NCBI GenBank assembly: GCA_021777555.1 | Contig: JAJYDK010000037.1 | Coordinates: 1-41,220 of the forward strand | Source of the DNA: Pseudomonadota bacterium | Lineage (GTDB): Bacteria > Pseudomonadota > Gammaproteobacteria > Steroidobacterales > Steroidobacteraceae | DNA: 41,220 bases | Direction: 5' to 3' | Part shown: positions 8,077-17,324 of the stretch, in pieces | Position numbering within the stretch: the stretch's first letter is position 1 | How the letters are laid out: every line of letters starts with the position of its first letter | Position numbers and translations under genes: made by a program | Notes under the pieces: model-generated | Databases searched by the model: none | What the model saw: only the letters and a program-made list of their open reading frames with translations | What the model was told of the DNA's origin: nothing

Positions 8077-10818
8077 CTACCACTGGTATGCCGCGGTGCC
8101 GTAATAGTAGGCGCCGCTGAAGCCGAACGGCGAGGTTTCCGAATAAGGAAGGATGCCGTGGAAGTTATTGACATCGATGACCCTGTCCGGGTACGTGTTC
8201 GTGATGTTGTTTCCGCCGATCGTGAGCGACAGCCCACCCAGGCGGTACGCGAGGCTGGCATCGAGCAGCATGCGCGCCCCGTAAGTCTGGTCGAAAGCGG
8301 TAGTGGAGCCCTGGTCGGTCCACTGCCCGTAGCGGGTCAGCTGGCCGTGCACGGTCCACCGGGCGATATTCCAGTCCGCTTCGACGAACGCCTTGGTGCG
8401 CGGCGTACCCACCGTGATGCGGCCCTGCTCGATGCGATCGATGATCGGCAGGGTGAGTCCGGCGAGGCCGAGCTGCGGCGGGTTGGGCGCGATCGAGAGG
8501 ATTTCCGTTTTGTTGTAGTTGAAGCCCACCGTCAGGTGCAGCATCGAGCCGGGCAGCTGCCATGGATAGGTCGTGACCAGATCCGCGCCGCGCGTGCGCG
8601 TGTCGACCGCGTTGGTGAAGAACCGGCCTCCGTAGACGAAGGGGATCCCCGCCGCTGTCAGGTAACTCTGCACGGCGGATCCGAGCAGATTGCCGCTGAG
8701 AATGATCCGGTGGGCGATGGTGATCTGGTAGAGATCGAGCGTGGTGTACAGCCCATCATGCGGCGTGAGGACGAGTCCGATCGTGTAACTGTGCGATTTC
8801 TCCGCCTTCAGCGGCTGCGCGCCGAGCGCGACGGCCGCCGGGTCACCGACCGGGAAGGTGCGTATGTTATAGGGAACGCCGTTGACGAAGTTGAGCGCCG
8901 TGCTGGAGTAGTACTCCTGCTGCAGCGAGGGGGCCCGGAAACCGTCCGAGGCCGTGGCGCGCACCGCCACCGCGTGGGTGAACGCATAGCGGCCGGCCAA
9001 TTCCTCCGAGGTGGTGCCGCCGAAGTCGCTGTAGTTCTCGTGGCGCACCGCCAGCTCGACTGACAGCTTCTTGGTCAGGTCGCTTTCGAGATCGAGGTAC
9101 TCCGCCTCGCTGTGGCGCGAGTGTGCGCCGGCATCCTTCGGGGTGTAGCCCGGATACACCTGGGCGCCGGCGCCGGCGTAGGAGGCCGGATCGCCCTGCT
9201 CGATGCTGAATTTCTCGTGTCGGTACTCGAGCCCCCAGGCCACGAGCAGTCCGTTCTCGAGCCAGCCGGGATTGAAGACCCGCTTGAAGTCGGCATTGGC
9301 CAGGGTCTGGCGATATTTCAACGTACCGATGGAGAAGTCGGTCGGCGAGGCGGCCGCCAGCGAGTAATTGAAGGTATTCGCGGTGTTGAGCCGCCAGGTG
9401 TTGCCGCCGGTATCGGCGCTGAGGTCGTAATGCCAGCCGACCACCCTGCCCCGCAGTCCCAGGACCTCGTTGTCATCGTGCAGCGTGCTCTCCTCGATCG
9501 GCAGATAGCCGTCCGGATAGACCGCCGCTGCGGCCGGAGTGCTCGTGTCGTATTGCGAGAGCGAGCGGAAGAAGCCGCCGGCCCATACGTCCTTGTGGTT
9601 GAGCACGCTGTACGCGTAGAGCTGCGCCCGCGGCGTCAAGTCGTACTGAAGATTGATCGCCCCCTGCTGGGAGCGCAGCGCCGGCAGACCGTAGTGGAAG
9701 GTGTGCTGCCCGTAGGTCGGGTCGGCGGGAAAGCGTACGTCTGGACCGGAGCGGTTGGTCGGGTGCTGATCGGTCGCATCGACACTCAGGCGCACCCAGC
9801 CCTTCGAGCCGAGCGCGAGGCCGGTATCGGCGCCGCCCTGCATCGTGAGGCCGTCACCCCTGACATACCGTCCGGTCGTAACGTTGGCCGAGCCGCCCCG
9901 GGCGCCGTGCTTGAGGATGATGTTGATGACTCCCGCGATGGCGTCGGAACCGTATTGCGCGGCCGCGCCGTCACGGAGCACCTCGATGTGGTCGATTGCG
10001 TTGATCGGAATGGCGCTCAAGTCCACCGGCGAGGAGCCGCGGCCGATCGTGCCGTTCACATTGACGATGGCGGTCGAATGCAGGCGCTTCCCATCGATGA
10101 GAACCAGCGTCTCATCCGGGGAGAGACCACGCAACTGAGCCGGCTGCGAGGCGTCCGTGGCGTCGGTGATGGAAGGCTGCGGGAAGTTGAACGAAGGCAG
10201 GAGCGTGCGCAACGCGGTCGCCAGATCCGGGGCGCCGGTGGCGGCCAACGCGCGCGGCGTCAACACATCGATCGGTGACAATGAGGTCGCCACCGTGCGA
10301 TTGAACTCGCGGGTACCGGTCACCACCACCGTGTGCAGCGCCCCGCCCTGTGCGGGAGCCCCCGCCTGCGGAAGAATCTGGGCGGCGGGCGGGTCGGCCT
10401 GCGGCGCAGCCGGAGGATCGGCCGGTGGATCGCCCGCGGGCGCACTGTGCATGGCTCGCCCGGGATCCGCCAGCGTCCCGGTGCCCGCCCCGCTCTGCCC
10501 GGCCTCGCGCTGCAGGCGCACCTCGATCATCTTCGCATCCACCCGCCGATAGGTCAGCCGGGTGCCGCCGAGCAGTTGATGCAGCGCTTCATCGATCGTG
10601 ACCTGTCCGCGCACCGCTGGAGCCTGATACCCGTTGGTCAGGTTGGAAAAGAAAATGATCTGCACGCCGCTCTGCCGGGCAAGCTCCTGCAGCGCTGCGG
10701 CAAGCGGCTGACTGCTGATGGCGACATCGAATACCCTGGGCGTGGCCGCAATGGCCGGCTGTGCGAGCGTGACCCACGCGAGCGCGGTGAGAGTCGGAAC
10801 GAGATACGAGCGGTGCAT
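8077..10818 (-). CDS. TonB-dependent receptor with N-terminal STN signalling domain
   Basis: A 913-residue outer-membrane receptor. A signal peptide ending near AQPAIAA is followed by an STN (secretin/TonB short N-terminal) domain, about residues 28-100 (VFDVAISSQPLAAALQELAR). A Pro/Ala-rich linker leads to the plug (SLSPIDVLTPRALAATGAPD, VLIDGKRLHS, IEVLRDGAAAQYGSDAIAGV) and a long beta-barrel ending in aromatic AAYQW. STN receptors report substrate binding to a FecR-like anti-sigma, and fecR/fecI homologues lie just upstream. GGGGAG precedes the ATG by 6 nt. The plug resembles receptors for carbohydrates or peptides as much as siderophores, so the substrate is open. Confidence 0.92.
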   Translation of the reverse strand: MHRSYLVPTLTALAWVTLAQPAIAATPRVFDVAISSQPLAAALQELARQSGVQIIFFSNLTNGYQAPAVRGQVTIDEALHQLLGGTRLTYRRVDAKMIEVRLQREAGQSGAGTGTLADPGRAMHSAPAGDPPADPPAAPQADPPAAQILPQAGAPAQGGALHTVVVTGTREFNRTVATSLSPIDVLTPRALAATGAPDLATALRTLLPSFNFPQPSITDATDASQPAQLRGLSPDETLVLIDGKRLHSTAIVNVNGTIGRGSSPVDLSAIPINAIDHIEVLRDGAAAQYGSDAIAGVINIILKHGARGGSANVTTGRYVRGDGLTMQGGADTGLALGSKGWVRLSVDATDQHPTNRSGPDVRFPADPTYGQHTFHYGLPALRSQQGAINLQYDLTPRAQLYAYSVLNHKDVWAGGFFRSLSQYDTSTPAAAAVYPDGYLPIEESTLHDDNEVLGLRGRVVGWHYDLSADTGGNTWRLNTANTFNYSLAAASPTDFSIGTLKYRQTLANADFKRVFNPGWLENGLLVAWGLEYRHEKFSIEQGDPASYAGAGAQVYPGYTPKDAGAHSRHSEAEYLDLESDLTKKLSVELAVRHENYSDFGGTTSEELAGRYAFTHAVAVRATASDGFRAPSLQQEYYSSTALNFVNGVPYNIRTFPVGDPAAVALGAQPLKAEKSHSYTIGLVLTPHDGLYTTLDLYQITIAHRIILSGNLLGSAVQSYLTAAGIPFVYGGRFFTNAVDTRTRGADLVTTYPWQLPGSMLHLTVGFNYNKTEILSIAPNPPQLGLAGLTLPIIDRIEQGRITVGTPRTKAFVEADWNIARWTVHGQLTRYGQWTDQGSTTAFDQTYGARMLLDASLAYRLGGLSLTIGGNNITNTYPDRVIDVNNFHGILPYSETSPFGFSGAYYYGTAAYQW

Positions 10819-10874
10819 GCAAATCTCCCCGTTAAGATCCGAGACCGGTGTGCCAATTTGTGGTCTTCTGATCC

Positions 10875-10912
10875 ATTAGAGCCCAGTGGTGCGCGCTTTG
10901 CCCCCCCTCCTG
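10875..10912 (-). promoter_or_regulatory. candidate ECF-sigma promoter of the TonB receptor
   Basis: On the minus strand CAGGAGGGGGGGC (10912-10900) is followed, after exactly 18 nt, by CTCTAAT (10881-10875), about 57 nt before the receptor ATG. The same two boxes at the same spacing precede the fecI-like gene. This is the arrangement expected if the adjacent ECF sigma factor recognises both. Confidence 0.6.
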
Positions 10913-11014
10913 CTCAAAATAGTCGAGTCTCAGGCCATGACGGGCGGGCATCGGGCCTGCATGCATGAAATCGATTCTTGCAGCCGTGAATTTATTTCAA
11001 TCGCCCGCGGCCGG

Positions 11015-12211
11015 TCAGGGCGGTGGACTCGCGCGGGTGCGCCGGGTGGCCCCGGGCACGTGTGAGCTGAGGGTGACGATGGTCGAGTGTCCACCCACCT
11101 TTTGGATCACGACTCCCGGCACATCGGAGAGGAAGGACAGGAGCGATCCCGGATCGTCCAACTCGATGACCCCGGTGACCCTGCGCCGGCGCAACCGCCC
11201 GCTGTCGATCACGATCCGCTCCCCGCTGTAGTGATTGAGCTCATCGACCACTTCCTCGAGCGGGCGCTGCTCGAACACCAGTTGCTGCCGCGTCCAGGCC
11301 GTGGTGGCGGCCAGATCACTGACTCGCTGCGGGACACCCATGCCGGCCGACGTAATGAGCACGCGCTCGGCGACCCCGAGGATCAGCGCGCCGGGCGGCG
11401 CGGGAAATCTCTGCAGGAGCGGCCGGCTCATCGGCCCCGGAGCCTCGGCCAGCGCCCGCGGCGCACCCGGGACGGGCAGGCTCGCCTGCGATGCGCTCAT
11501 GACTGCCACACGGCCCTGCAGCACGGTCACGGAGGTAAAAGCCGTCCGCATATCGACGTTGAATTCCGTGCCGATGGCCCTGACCACCGCGCTCCCGGCG
11601 TACACATCGAAGGGCCGCTGTGGGTCATGACTCACCTGGAAGAGCGCCTCACCCCGCAGCAGCCTCACGATCCGGCGATGCTTGCCGAGCCGCACGGAGA
11701 CGTCGGAGTCCGAATCCAGTGTCACCCGCGAACCGTCCCCGAGCAGGATGGAGCGTTGCTCGCCCGGCCGGGTCTGATAGAACTGGGGCACGGCAGGCAG
11801 GAGCAGCCAGGCGAGCGCGAGCAGGACGACCGCTGCGACGGCCCCGGCGGTAAGTAGCCGGCCGAAGCGGCGCTTCAGGCCCCCCCTGCCCGCTGCGGTG
11901 GAGGCTGGCGCGGGAGCGCGTACCGTGGCCGGCCGCAGGCTCACGATCGCGGGTGAGGACGCCTCGCACGAAGCCTTCGCCTCGCGGATGAGCTGCTCGA
12001 CCGGGGTGTCGGGCCAACGCGCGCCTCCCGATTGCAGAGCGGACATGACACGAGCCACCCCGAGATAGGCCTCGACCCGCTCCGGCGAGCGTGATACCCA
12101 GGAGAGGAATTCGCGCCGATCGTTGGCCGTCACGCCATCGCCGTGCAGCAGCGTCCACCAGTGAGTCGCCTCCTCTGACCACAGGCGGGCGGATTTCGTA
12201 GTGCGTGCCAT
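11015..12211 (-). CDS. FecR-like anti-sigma factor / transmembrane sensor
   Basis: A 398-residue protein. The N-terminal cytoplasmic part has the FecR N-domain pattern (SEEATHWWTLLHGDGVTAND, then REFLSWVSRSPERVEAYLGV). A Pro/Ala linker follows, then one membrane helix (GAVAAVVLLALAWLLLPAV). The periplasmic FecR domain carries RSILLGDGSRVTLDSDSDVS and FDVYAGSAVVRAIGTEFNVD. A C-terminal STN-like stretch (LVFEQRPLEEVVDELNHYSG) is typical of longer FecR proteins. It should receive the signal from the receptor's STN domain and control the sigma factor encoded 1 nt upstream. Confidence 0.9.
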   Translation of the reverse strand: MARTTKSARLWSEEATHWWTLLHGDGVTANDRREFLSWVSRSPERVEAYLGVARVMSALQSGGARWPDTPVEQLIREAKASCEASSPAIVSLRPATVRAPAPASTAAGRGGLKRRFGRLLTAGAVAAVVLLALAWLLLPAVPQFYQTRPGEQRSILLGDGSRVTLDSDSDVSVRLGKHRRIVRLLRGEALFQVSHDPQRPFDVYAGSAVVRAIGTEFNVDMRTAFTSVTVLQGRVAVMSASQASLPVPGAPRALAEAPGPMSRPLLQRFPAPPGALILGVAERVLITSAGMGVPQRVSDLAATTAWTRQQLVFEQRPLEEVVDELNHYSGERIVIDSGRLRRRRVTGVIELDDPGSLLSFLSDVPGVVIQKVGGHSTIVTLSSHVPGATRRTRASPPP

Positions 12212-12212
12212 G

Positions 12213-12704
12213 TCAGTCCTCGACCGCGCTGCGCAGGCGCTCGTAACCGCGCGCCAGGTGGCGCCGGACCTGGCGCAGCGTCAGGTCGAGCTCCTGCGCA
12301 ATCTGCTTGTACGAATGCTCATCCCGAAGCCGCAGCAGCACGACCGCGCGCATCATGGGAGACATCAGCGCAAGCTGCCGGTTGAGCCGCTCCTCGGACA
12401 GCGCCGCATCGAGGGCGAGCTCCGGCAGGCACTCGTCCACGGGGAGATCTTCCTCGTCGGCCGAAAAGGGCTCGGTGGGCGAATACTGGCGCCGCCACTC
12501 GGCGACCACGTTGCCCGCGACGCGCAGCAGGTAGGCCTGGGGATTGCGCACCTGGAGAAGGTCCGGCGCGCGCAGCAGCCGCAGGTAGATCTCCTGCGCC
12601 AGATCCTCGACCTCCACGGTCGAACGCACCCGGCGTCCGAGGAACTGCAGGAGGCTGCGGTTCCATCGCCTGCGCCACCCCACCAGTACGGCCCCATTCG
12701 CCAT
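12213..12704 (-). CDS. FecI-like ECF sigma-70 factor
   Basis: A 163-residue sigma factor. Region 2 is recognisable in VEDLAQEIYLRLLRAPDLLQ followed by VRNPQAYLLRVAGNVVAEWR. Region 4 is recognisable in MSPMMRAVVLLRLRDEHSYK and QIAQELDLTLRQVRRHLARG. It carries the length and AYL/RVA pattern of FecI-type ECF factors. It heads the cluster sigma, anti-sigma, receptor, ggt, and would direct transcription of the receptor when the periplasmic signal arrives. Start ATG at 12704, with GGAGG about 15 nt upstream, is acceptable. Confidence 0.92.
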   Translation of the reverse strand: MANGAVLVGWRRRWNRSLLQFLGRRVRSTVEVEDLAQEIYLRLLRAPDLLQVRNPQAYLLRVAGNVVAEWRRQYSPTEPFSADEEDLPVDECLPELALDAALSEERLNRQLALMSPMMRAVVLLRLRDEHSYKQIAQELDLTLRQVRRHLARGYERLRSAVED

Positions 12705-12744
12705 TCGCTCAACGTCCTCCCACCGGACTCAAGGTTTCCACAAC

Positions 12745-12782
12745 TATAGAGTACCGGCGGGCGGGTTTGGCCCCCCCTCCTG
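12745..12782 (-). promoter_or_regulatory. candidate ECF-sigma promoter of the fecI-like gene
   Basis: CAGGAGGGGGGGC (12782-12770), 18 nt, then CTCTATA (12751-12745) on the minus strand, about 40 nt before the sigma gene. Box sequence and spacing match those before the TonB receptor, suggesting positive autoregulation. Confidence 0.6.
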
Positions 12783-12957
12783 ATGCGCGCGCGCCACGGA
12801 AATGGCGGCTCTCGAGTCTCCCGCGCCACCCAGAGCCGCACCGTGACGCACTGGCGCGCCGGGCGGGCGCTCTGGCGCGCGCCTGCGCCGCACGCGAGCG
12901 CATGCGGCTACACTCGAACGATCCCTTGATCCCATCAGAGCAAAAACGGGGGGAATC

Positions 12958-14757
12958 GTGTTCCGCAATGCAATGATCCTGTGTGCCCTGCTCTCGGCCG
13001 GCGCGCCGGTGCTGGCGGGCGCGGCCACCCCCGCCAATGCCTCGGGCATCGCCCTGCAGCGGCTGTTCCGGGCCGAGTGGCAGCGGGAGATGAACGAGCA
13101 TCCGCTCGAGGCCTCCGCGGACGGCTTCCATCAGTACGACGGCCGGTGGGCGAATGTGAGCCTCGCCTCCCTTGCCCACGAGCACCGGGAGGATCTCGAG
13201 GCCCTCGCGAGGCTGGCCGCGATCGATCGCAGCGAGCTCGATCCCGAGGACCGGATCAGCTACGACCTGTTTGAGTACCGCTACCGGATGCGGGTGCGCG
13301 GCTACGACCTCAAGACCTACCTCATGCCGATGAACGAGCTCGAGGGCATCCAGACCCTGAGGACCCTCACCGAGACGCTGCGCTTCGAGAACGCAACCGA
13401 TTACCGCCACTTCATCGAGCGACTCGAGACCTTCGGGCCGTACATGGAGGAGACCATCGCGCTGCTCAAGGAGGGCGTGAAGGCCGGCATGACCGAGCCT
13501 CAGGGGGTCATGGAGCGTGTGCCGCACCAGATCGCCGCCTACCTCGTGTCGGACCCGACGGCAAGCCCCTTCTATGCGCCCTTCCGCAAGATGCCCTCGA
13601 TCATTCCGGCCGTCGAACAGGCGCGGATGCGCGCCGAGGCGATGACGGCCATCACCCGCGTGGTGACACCGGCCTTCCGCAGGCTGCAGCGGTATTTCGA
13701 CCACGACTACCTGCCGCAGTGCCGCAGGACGATCGCGGCCGAGGCGCTGCCCGAGGGCAAGGCGTACTACACCTATGAGGTCCGCAAGTACACGACCACC
13801 GACCTCAGTCCCTCGCAGATCCACAGGATCGGACTCGAGCGCGTCGCCGCGATCCACGCGCAGATGCACAGGGTCTTCGATCGGATCGGCTTCAAGGGCG
13901 GCTACCGGCAGTTCGTGCACTACCTGCGCACCAATCCGCGTTTCTTTTACAAGAACCCCGCCCACCTGCTCGAGGCCTACCGGGCCGCCGCCATGCGCGT
14001 CAATCCGCTCCTGGTGAAGTACTTCCCCGTCTGGATCCTGCCGCGAGTGCCCTACGGAGTACGCGCGATCCCCGCATCGCTCGCACCCGACACCTATCCC
14101 GCCTACTCGGATCCGCCGGCCGGGGATGGGAGCGTGGCCGGCTATATCTCGGTCAATCTCTACAAGCCGCAGAGCCGGCCGAAATACGACATCCAGGTGC
14201 TCGTGTGCCACGAGGGCCGGCCGGGCCACCAGTTGCAGATCCCGATCGCCATGGCGCTCAAGGGGCTGCCGGAGTTCCGCCGCTTCGACTACTACAGCGC
14301 CTACGGCGAAGGCTGGGCGCTCTATACCGAATCGCTCTGCGACCAGATGGGGCTCTACGACAACCCCTATTCCAGATTCGGCTACCTCGACTGGCAGATG
14401 TGGCGCGCGGTGCGCCTCGTGGTCGACACCGGCATCCACTCCGAGGGCTGGTCACGAGCGCAGGCGGTGAGCTATTTCCGCAGCAATACCGCGCTCAGCC
14501 TCCAGAACATCAACACGGAGGTCGACCGATACATCGCCTGGCCCGGCCAGGCGCTTTCCTACATGATCGGGCAGCGTGACATCCTCGAGCTGCGCACCAA
14601 GGCCGAACAGGCGCTCGGGCCGAGGTTCGACATCAAGGATTTCCACGCCGCGATCCTCGAGCACGGCGCCATGCCGCTCAGCATTCTCAATGAGGTCATG
14701 TATCGCTGGATCCGGGATCGAAAGGCAGGCATGCCGGAGACGCACCGGGCCATGTGA
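12958..14757 (+). CDS. DUF885-family secreted metallopeptidase-like protein
   Basis: A 599-residue protein of typical DUF885 length. The start is GTG at 12958, with GGGGGG a few bases upstream, and opens a signal peptide (MFRNAMILCALLSAGAPVLA). DUF885 proteins are helical zinc-peptidase-like enzymes. The key motif CHEGRPGHQ is at about residues 416-424 and GEGWALYTESL at about 449-459; these supply the two His, the catalytic Glu and the third metal ligand expected of the fold. It is likely exported and may act on peptides. It is divergent from the fecI-like gene with a gap of about 250 nt. Confidence 0.85.
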   Translation: MFRNAMILCALLSAGAPVLAGAATPANASGIALQRLFRAEWQREMNEHPLEASADGFHQYDGRWANVSLASLAHEHREDLEALARLAAIDRSELDPEDRISYDLFEYRYRMRVRGYDLKTYLMPMNELEGIQTLRTLTETLRFENATDYRHFIERLETFGPYMEETIALLKEGVKAGMTEPQGVMERVPHQIAAYLVSDPTASPFYAPFRKMPSIIPAVEQARMRAEAMTAITRVVTPAFRRLQRYFDHDYLPQCRRTIAAEALPEGKAYYTYEVRKYTTTDLSPSQIHRIGLERVAAIHAQMHRVFDRIGFKGGYRQFVHYLRTNPRFFYKNPAHLLEAYRAAAMRVNPLLVKYFPVWILPRVPYGVRAIPASLAPDTYPAYSDPPAGDGSVAGYISVNLYKPQSRPKYDIQVLVCHEGRPGHQLQIPIAMALKGLPEFRRFDYYSAYGEGWALYTESLCDQMGLYDNPYSRFGYLDWQMWRAVRLVVDTGIHSEGWSRAQAVSYFRSNTALSLQNINTEVDRYIAWPGQALSYMIGQRDILELRTKAEQALGPRFDIKDFHAAILEHGAMPLSILNEVMYRWIRDRKAGMPETHRAM

Positions 14758-14808
14758 TACACCATCGGCCACATGGCCCGAGGCGCCGGCCGCGCAGCCC
14801 CAAATGGC

Positions 14809-16323
14809 TCAGGCGGCCAGAAGCTCTTTCAGCAACATCAGCAGCTCCTCGGCCTTGACAGGCTTGCTTGTGACTCGCAGGTGCGGATCGCGCGGCAGCT
14901 CTTTGATCGCCGAAGATGTGTCTCCGGTAATGAGCACGGCCTTCAAAGAGGCACCTGATCTCTCGCGCAGCGCCGCTATGACCTGCGTGCCCTTCTCGCC
15001 CTCGCTCAGATGATAATCCGTCACCAATAGATCCAAACCCGCCTCTTCGCTCGCCTTCTGCAGCGCCTCATCGAGCGAGCATACCGCGCTTACGTGGTAG
15101 CCCTCGACGTTCAGCAGCATGCGTGTCGCCTCTCGCACGGCGGCGTCGTCCTCCACCAGAAGGACGCGGGGTCTACTGGTTCGCGGCTCGAGCGCCGCCT
15201 GCCGCTGCGCATCGATGCACAACGAGACCGCTTGCAGGGCGCCCCTGGGCAGCTCGAGAGAAAACGCCGACCCCTTGCCGACTTCCGACGACACGTCGAG
15301 CCTGAGATTGAGCAGTTTGACGAGACGCTGCACGATGCTCAGCCCCAGGCCAAACCCGTCGCGTGACGTGTTCGTCGCGCCGCCCACCTGATAGAACTCA
15401 TCATAGATATAGGCGATCTGATCTGCCGGTATGCCGACGCCCGTATCCACCACCTCGATGCGAACCAGCGCCCGCTCGCGCAAACAGCGCAATCGTATGC
15501 AGCCCTTCCGGGTGTACTTGATCGCATTCGAAACGATGTTTCTCAAGATCTGCTCAACGAGCGATGGGTCGCTGTGGACGAAGTCCACGCATTCCTCGGC
15601 CTGCAGAGTCAGGCCCTTGTCTCCCGCAAGACTGGCGAAGTCGCGATGCAACCCATCGAACAGCGTGGCCACGGCGAAATCGGTCAGCACCGGCTTGACA
15701 ACTCCGGATTCCAGCTTGCTGATGTCAAGCAGCGCATTCAAGAGCCGCGCCATCGCTGCGATCGCCTGCTCCTGCTGGTTGAGCACATCGGCGGCCGCCG
15801 GCTCGACCACCGTGCGGCGAAGAATGCCATTCAGGAGCGCCAGAGTCTGGACCGGCTGGCGCAGATCGTGGCTGGCGGCGGCCAGGAAGCGACTCTTACC
15901 CAGATTGGCACGATCCGCCTCATCGCGCGCTGCCTTGAACGCGGCTTCGACTCGCTTTCGATCGCTCACGTTGCGCACCACGGCGACGTGATGACCGTGA
16001 GAATCGTCAATTGGACTCAAGCTCATCTCCACCGGAAACTCCGTGCCATCCTCGCGTCGGCCAATCAGATCCAATTCCCCGCCCATCAGGCGTACGCGCA
16101 GCTCTTCCAGGTACTTCTCGCCGGGCACGATGTACCCGACCCGAATGCGCTCCGGGATCAGTAGTCCCAAGCTCTTGCCAATGAACTCCCCGGGAAAATA
16201 ACCAAACAGAGCGTCGACCTGGCGGTTGGCCAACCGGACGACCCCGTAGCCATCGACGATCATCATGGCATCTGGTGCGGCATCGAGTGCGCGGCGGGCG
16301 AGCTCGGGTTGTGGAATTGTCAT
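14809..16323 (-). CDS. hybrid sensor histidine kinase (PAS-HisKA-HATPase-REC)
   Basis: A 504-residue cytoplasmic kinase with no membrane segments. A PAS domain (about residues 6-120, ALDAAPDAMMIVDGYGVVRL) precedes a HisKA helix with the phosphoacceptor His near residue 152 (AAASHDLRQPVQTLALLNG). The HATPase has N box NIVSNAIKYT, VVDTGVGIP and DGFGLGLSIV. A C-terminal receiver (RVLLVEDDAAVREATRMLL) has its Asp near residue 436 (LLVTDYHLS) and Lys in TSKPVK. Start ATG at 16323 (MTIPQPELARR) is preferred over upstream in-frame starts, with AAGG about 10 nt before it. No partner regulator lies beside it. Confidence 0.92.
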   Translation of the reverse strand: MTIPQPELARRALDAAPDAMMIVDGYGVVRLANRQVDALFGYFPGEFIGKSLGLLIPERIRVGYIVPGEKYLEELRVRLMGGELDLIGRREDGTEFPVEMSLSPIDDSHGHHVAVVRNVSDRKRVEAAFKAARDEADRANLGKSRFLAAASHDLRQPVQTLALLNGILRRTVVEPAAADVLNQQEQAIAAMARLLNALLDISKLESGVVKPVLTDFAVATLFDGLHRDFASLAGDKGLTLQAEECVDFVHSDPSLVEQILRNIVSNAIKYTRKGCIRLRCLRERALVRIEVVDTGVGIPADQIAYIYDEFYQVGGATNTSRDGFGLGLSIVQRLVKLLNLRLDVSSEVGKGSAFSLELPRGALQAVSLCIDAQRQAALEPRTSRPRVLLVEDDAAVREATRMLLNVEGYHVSAVCSLDEALQKASEEAGLDLLVTDYHLSEGEKGTQVIAALRERSGASLKAVLITGDTSSAIKELPRDPHLRVTSKPVKAEELLMLLKELLAA

Positions 16324-16623
16324 TGTCGGATAACCTTCTCCATCCCGCATTGCCGATACATGCGAACGCACGACCAGTGCGACACCTGTACAGACCTTCG
16401 GCGCAGCGGTCTGTTCGGGAACGCACCGAGGCGACATGCACGTGGCGCGCCGGCACGAGCCACATGCGGCGATGGCTGCGAAGCTTCGATTGCCTCATGC
16501 CTCGAGCCGGGACCGGGGCGGGGATGCCTCGCAGCCGACCCGGCGCCGGGACGACCGCCGCGCCGTGGTTTCCGCCGCGGCAAACGCGCATACTGAATTC
16601 CTGTCGAGCGAGGAGAACAGACC

Positions 16624-17040
16624 ATGGAGAAATGCAAGGCCGGCGTTTGGATTGATCATCGCAAAGCCCTGATCGTCACCATCGTCCCCGCCGGGGAAAG
16701 CACAGCGCATATTGTCTCCAAAGTGGAAAGACAGCTGCGACGCTCTGGCGATTCTCCGATGAAGGGGCGCTACGCTGCGGATCAGGTGCCGGCGGATGAT
16801 AGTCGACAGAAGGCTCTCTCAGGAGAGCTCAACATCTACTACGATGCGGTGATTGCGGCGCTGCGCAATGCCGAGTCGTTCGTCATTTTCGGTCCGGGCG
16901 AGGCCAAGAGCGAACTGAAGAGACGACTCGTGAAGAACAAGCTCGGCCGGCGCCTGTCCGCTGTCAAAACCGCGGACAAGATGACCGATCGGCAGTTTGC
17001 CGCGAAGGTTCGCGATTATTTCTCAGCAGAGTCCGGATGA
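16624..17040 (+). CDS. eRF1-like small protein (translational machinery protein family)
   Basis: A 138-residue protein after a strong GAGGAG site. It begins CKAGVWIDHRKALIVTI and later has the conserved-looking NAESFVIFGPGEAKSELKRR. This layout (VWIDHRxA at the start, FGPGEAKxEL in the middle) is shared with small bacterial proteins related to domain 1 of eukaryotic/archaeal release factor 1. Their role is not established; a ribosome- or tRNA-linked function is inferred from the fold only. It is divergent from the hybrid kinase. Confidence 0.6.
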   Translation: MEKCKAGVWIDHRKALIVTIVPAGESTAHIVSKVERQLRRSGDSPMKGRYAADQVPADDSRQKALSGELNIYYDAVIAALRNAESFVIFGPGEAKSELKRRLVKNKLGRRLSAVKTADKMTDRQFAAKVRDYFSAESG

Positions 17041-17324
17041 CGGCGAGCGACAGGACGGACGTCCCTCCCCCGTAACCGCCTCTGACGTGGCGGATTGGAG
17101 GCGCTGAGCAGCCTCTTGACGCGCAGCAGGCACGTCGCTTCCAGGCCTGCCGGCGAGGACCGCGGTGTACGGTTGGCCCAGCACCACCGCCGCCTCGTGC
17201 AAGCGACCTTGATCGTGATTCGCTCGCGACGGATGCCGCCCTCGTCCCATGGTGCGCCGTCGGTTCACCGCATTGACCTGAGGACTCACTCCGGGAAATG
17301 ACACCGGGCCTCCTGCCGGGCACG
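17041..17324. other. intergenic stretch without a recognisable gene
   Basis: Frames open on both strands in this GC-rich DNA, but none carries a known motif or convincing ribosome site. The minus-strand frames may include eroded sequence downstream of the short BON protein. Confidence 0.4.

Noticed and set aside
6800-8104. 434-residue plus-strand frame opposite ggt
   Set aside because: Antisense frame of a clear gene in GC-rich DNA; no motif or ribosome site.
9112-10278. 388-residue plus-strand frame opposite the TonB receptor
   Set aside because: Shadow of the receptor gene; Arg/Gly-rich with no domain.
12709-14439. 576-residue minus-strand frame opposite the DUF885 gene
   Set aside because: Antisense shadow rich in His, Val and Gly; the plus strand encodes the recognisable peptidase motifs.
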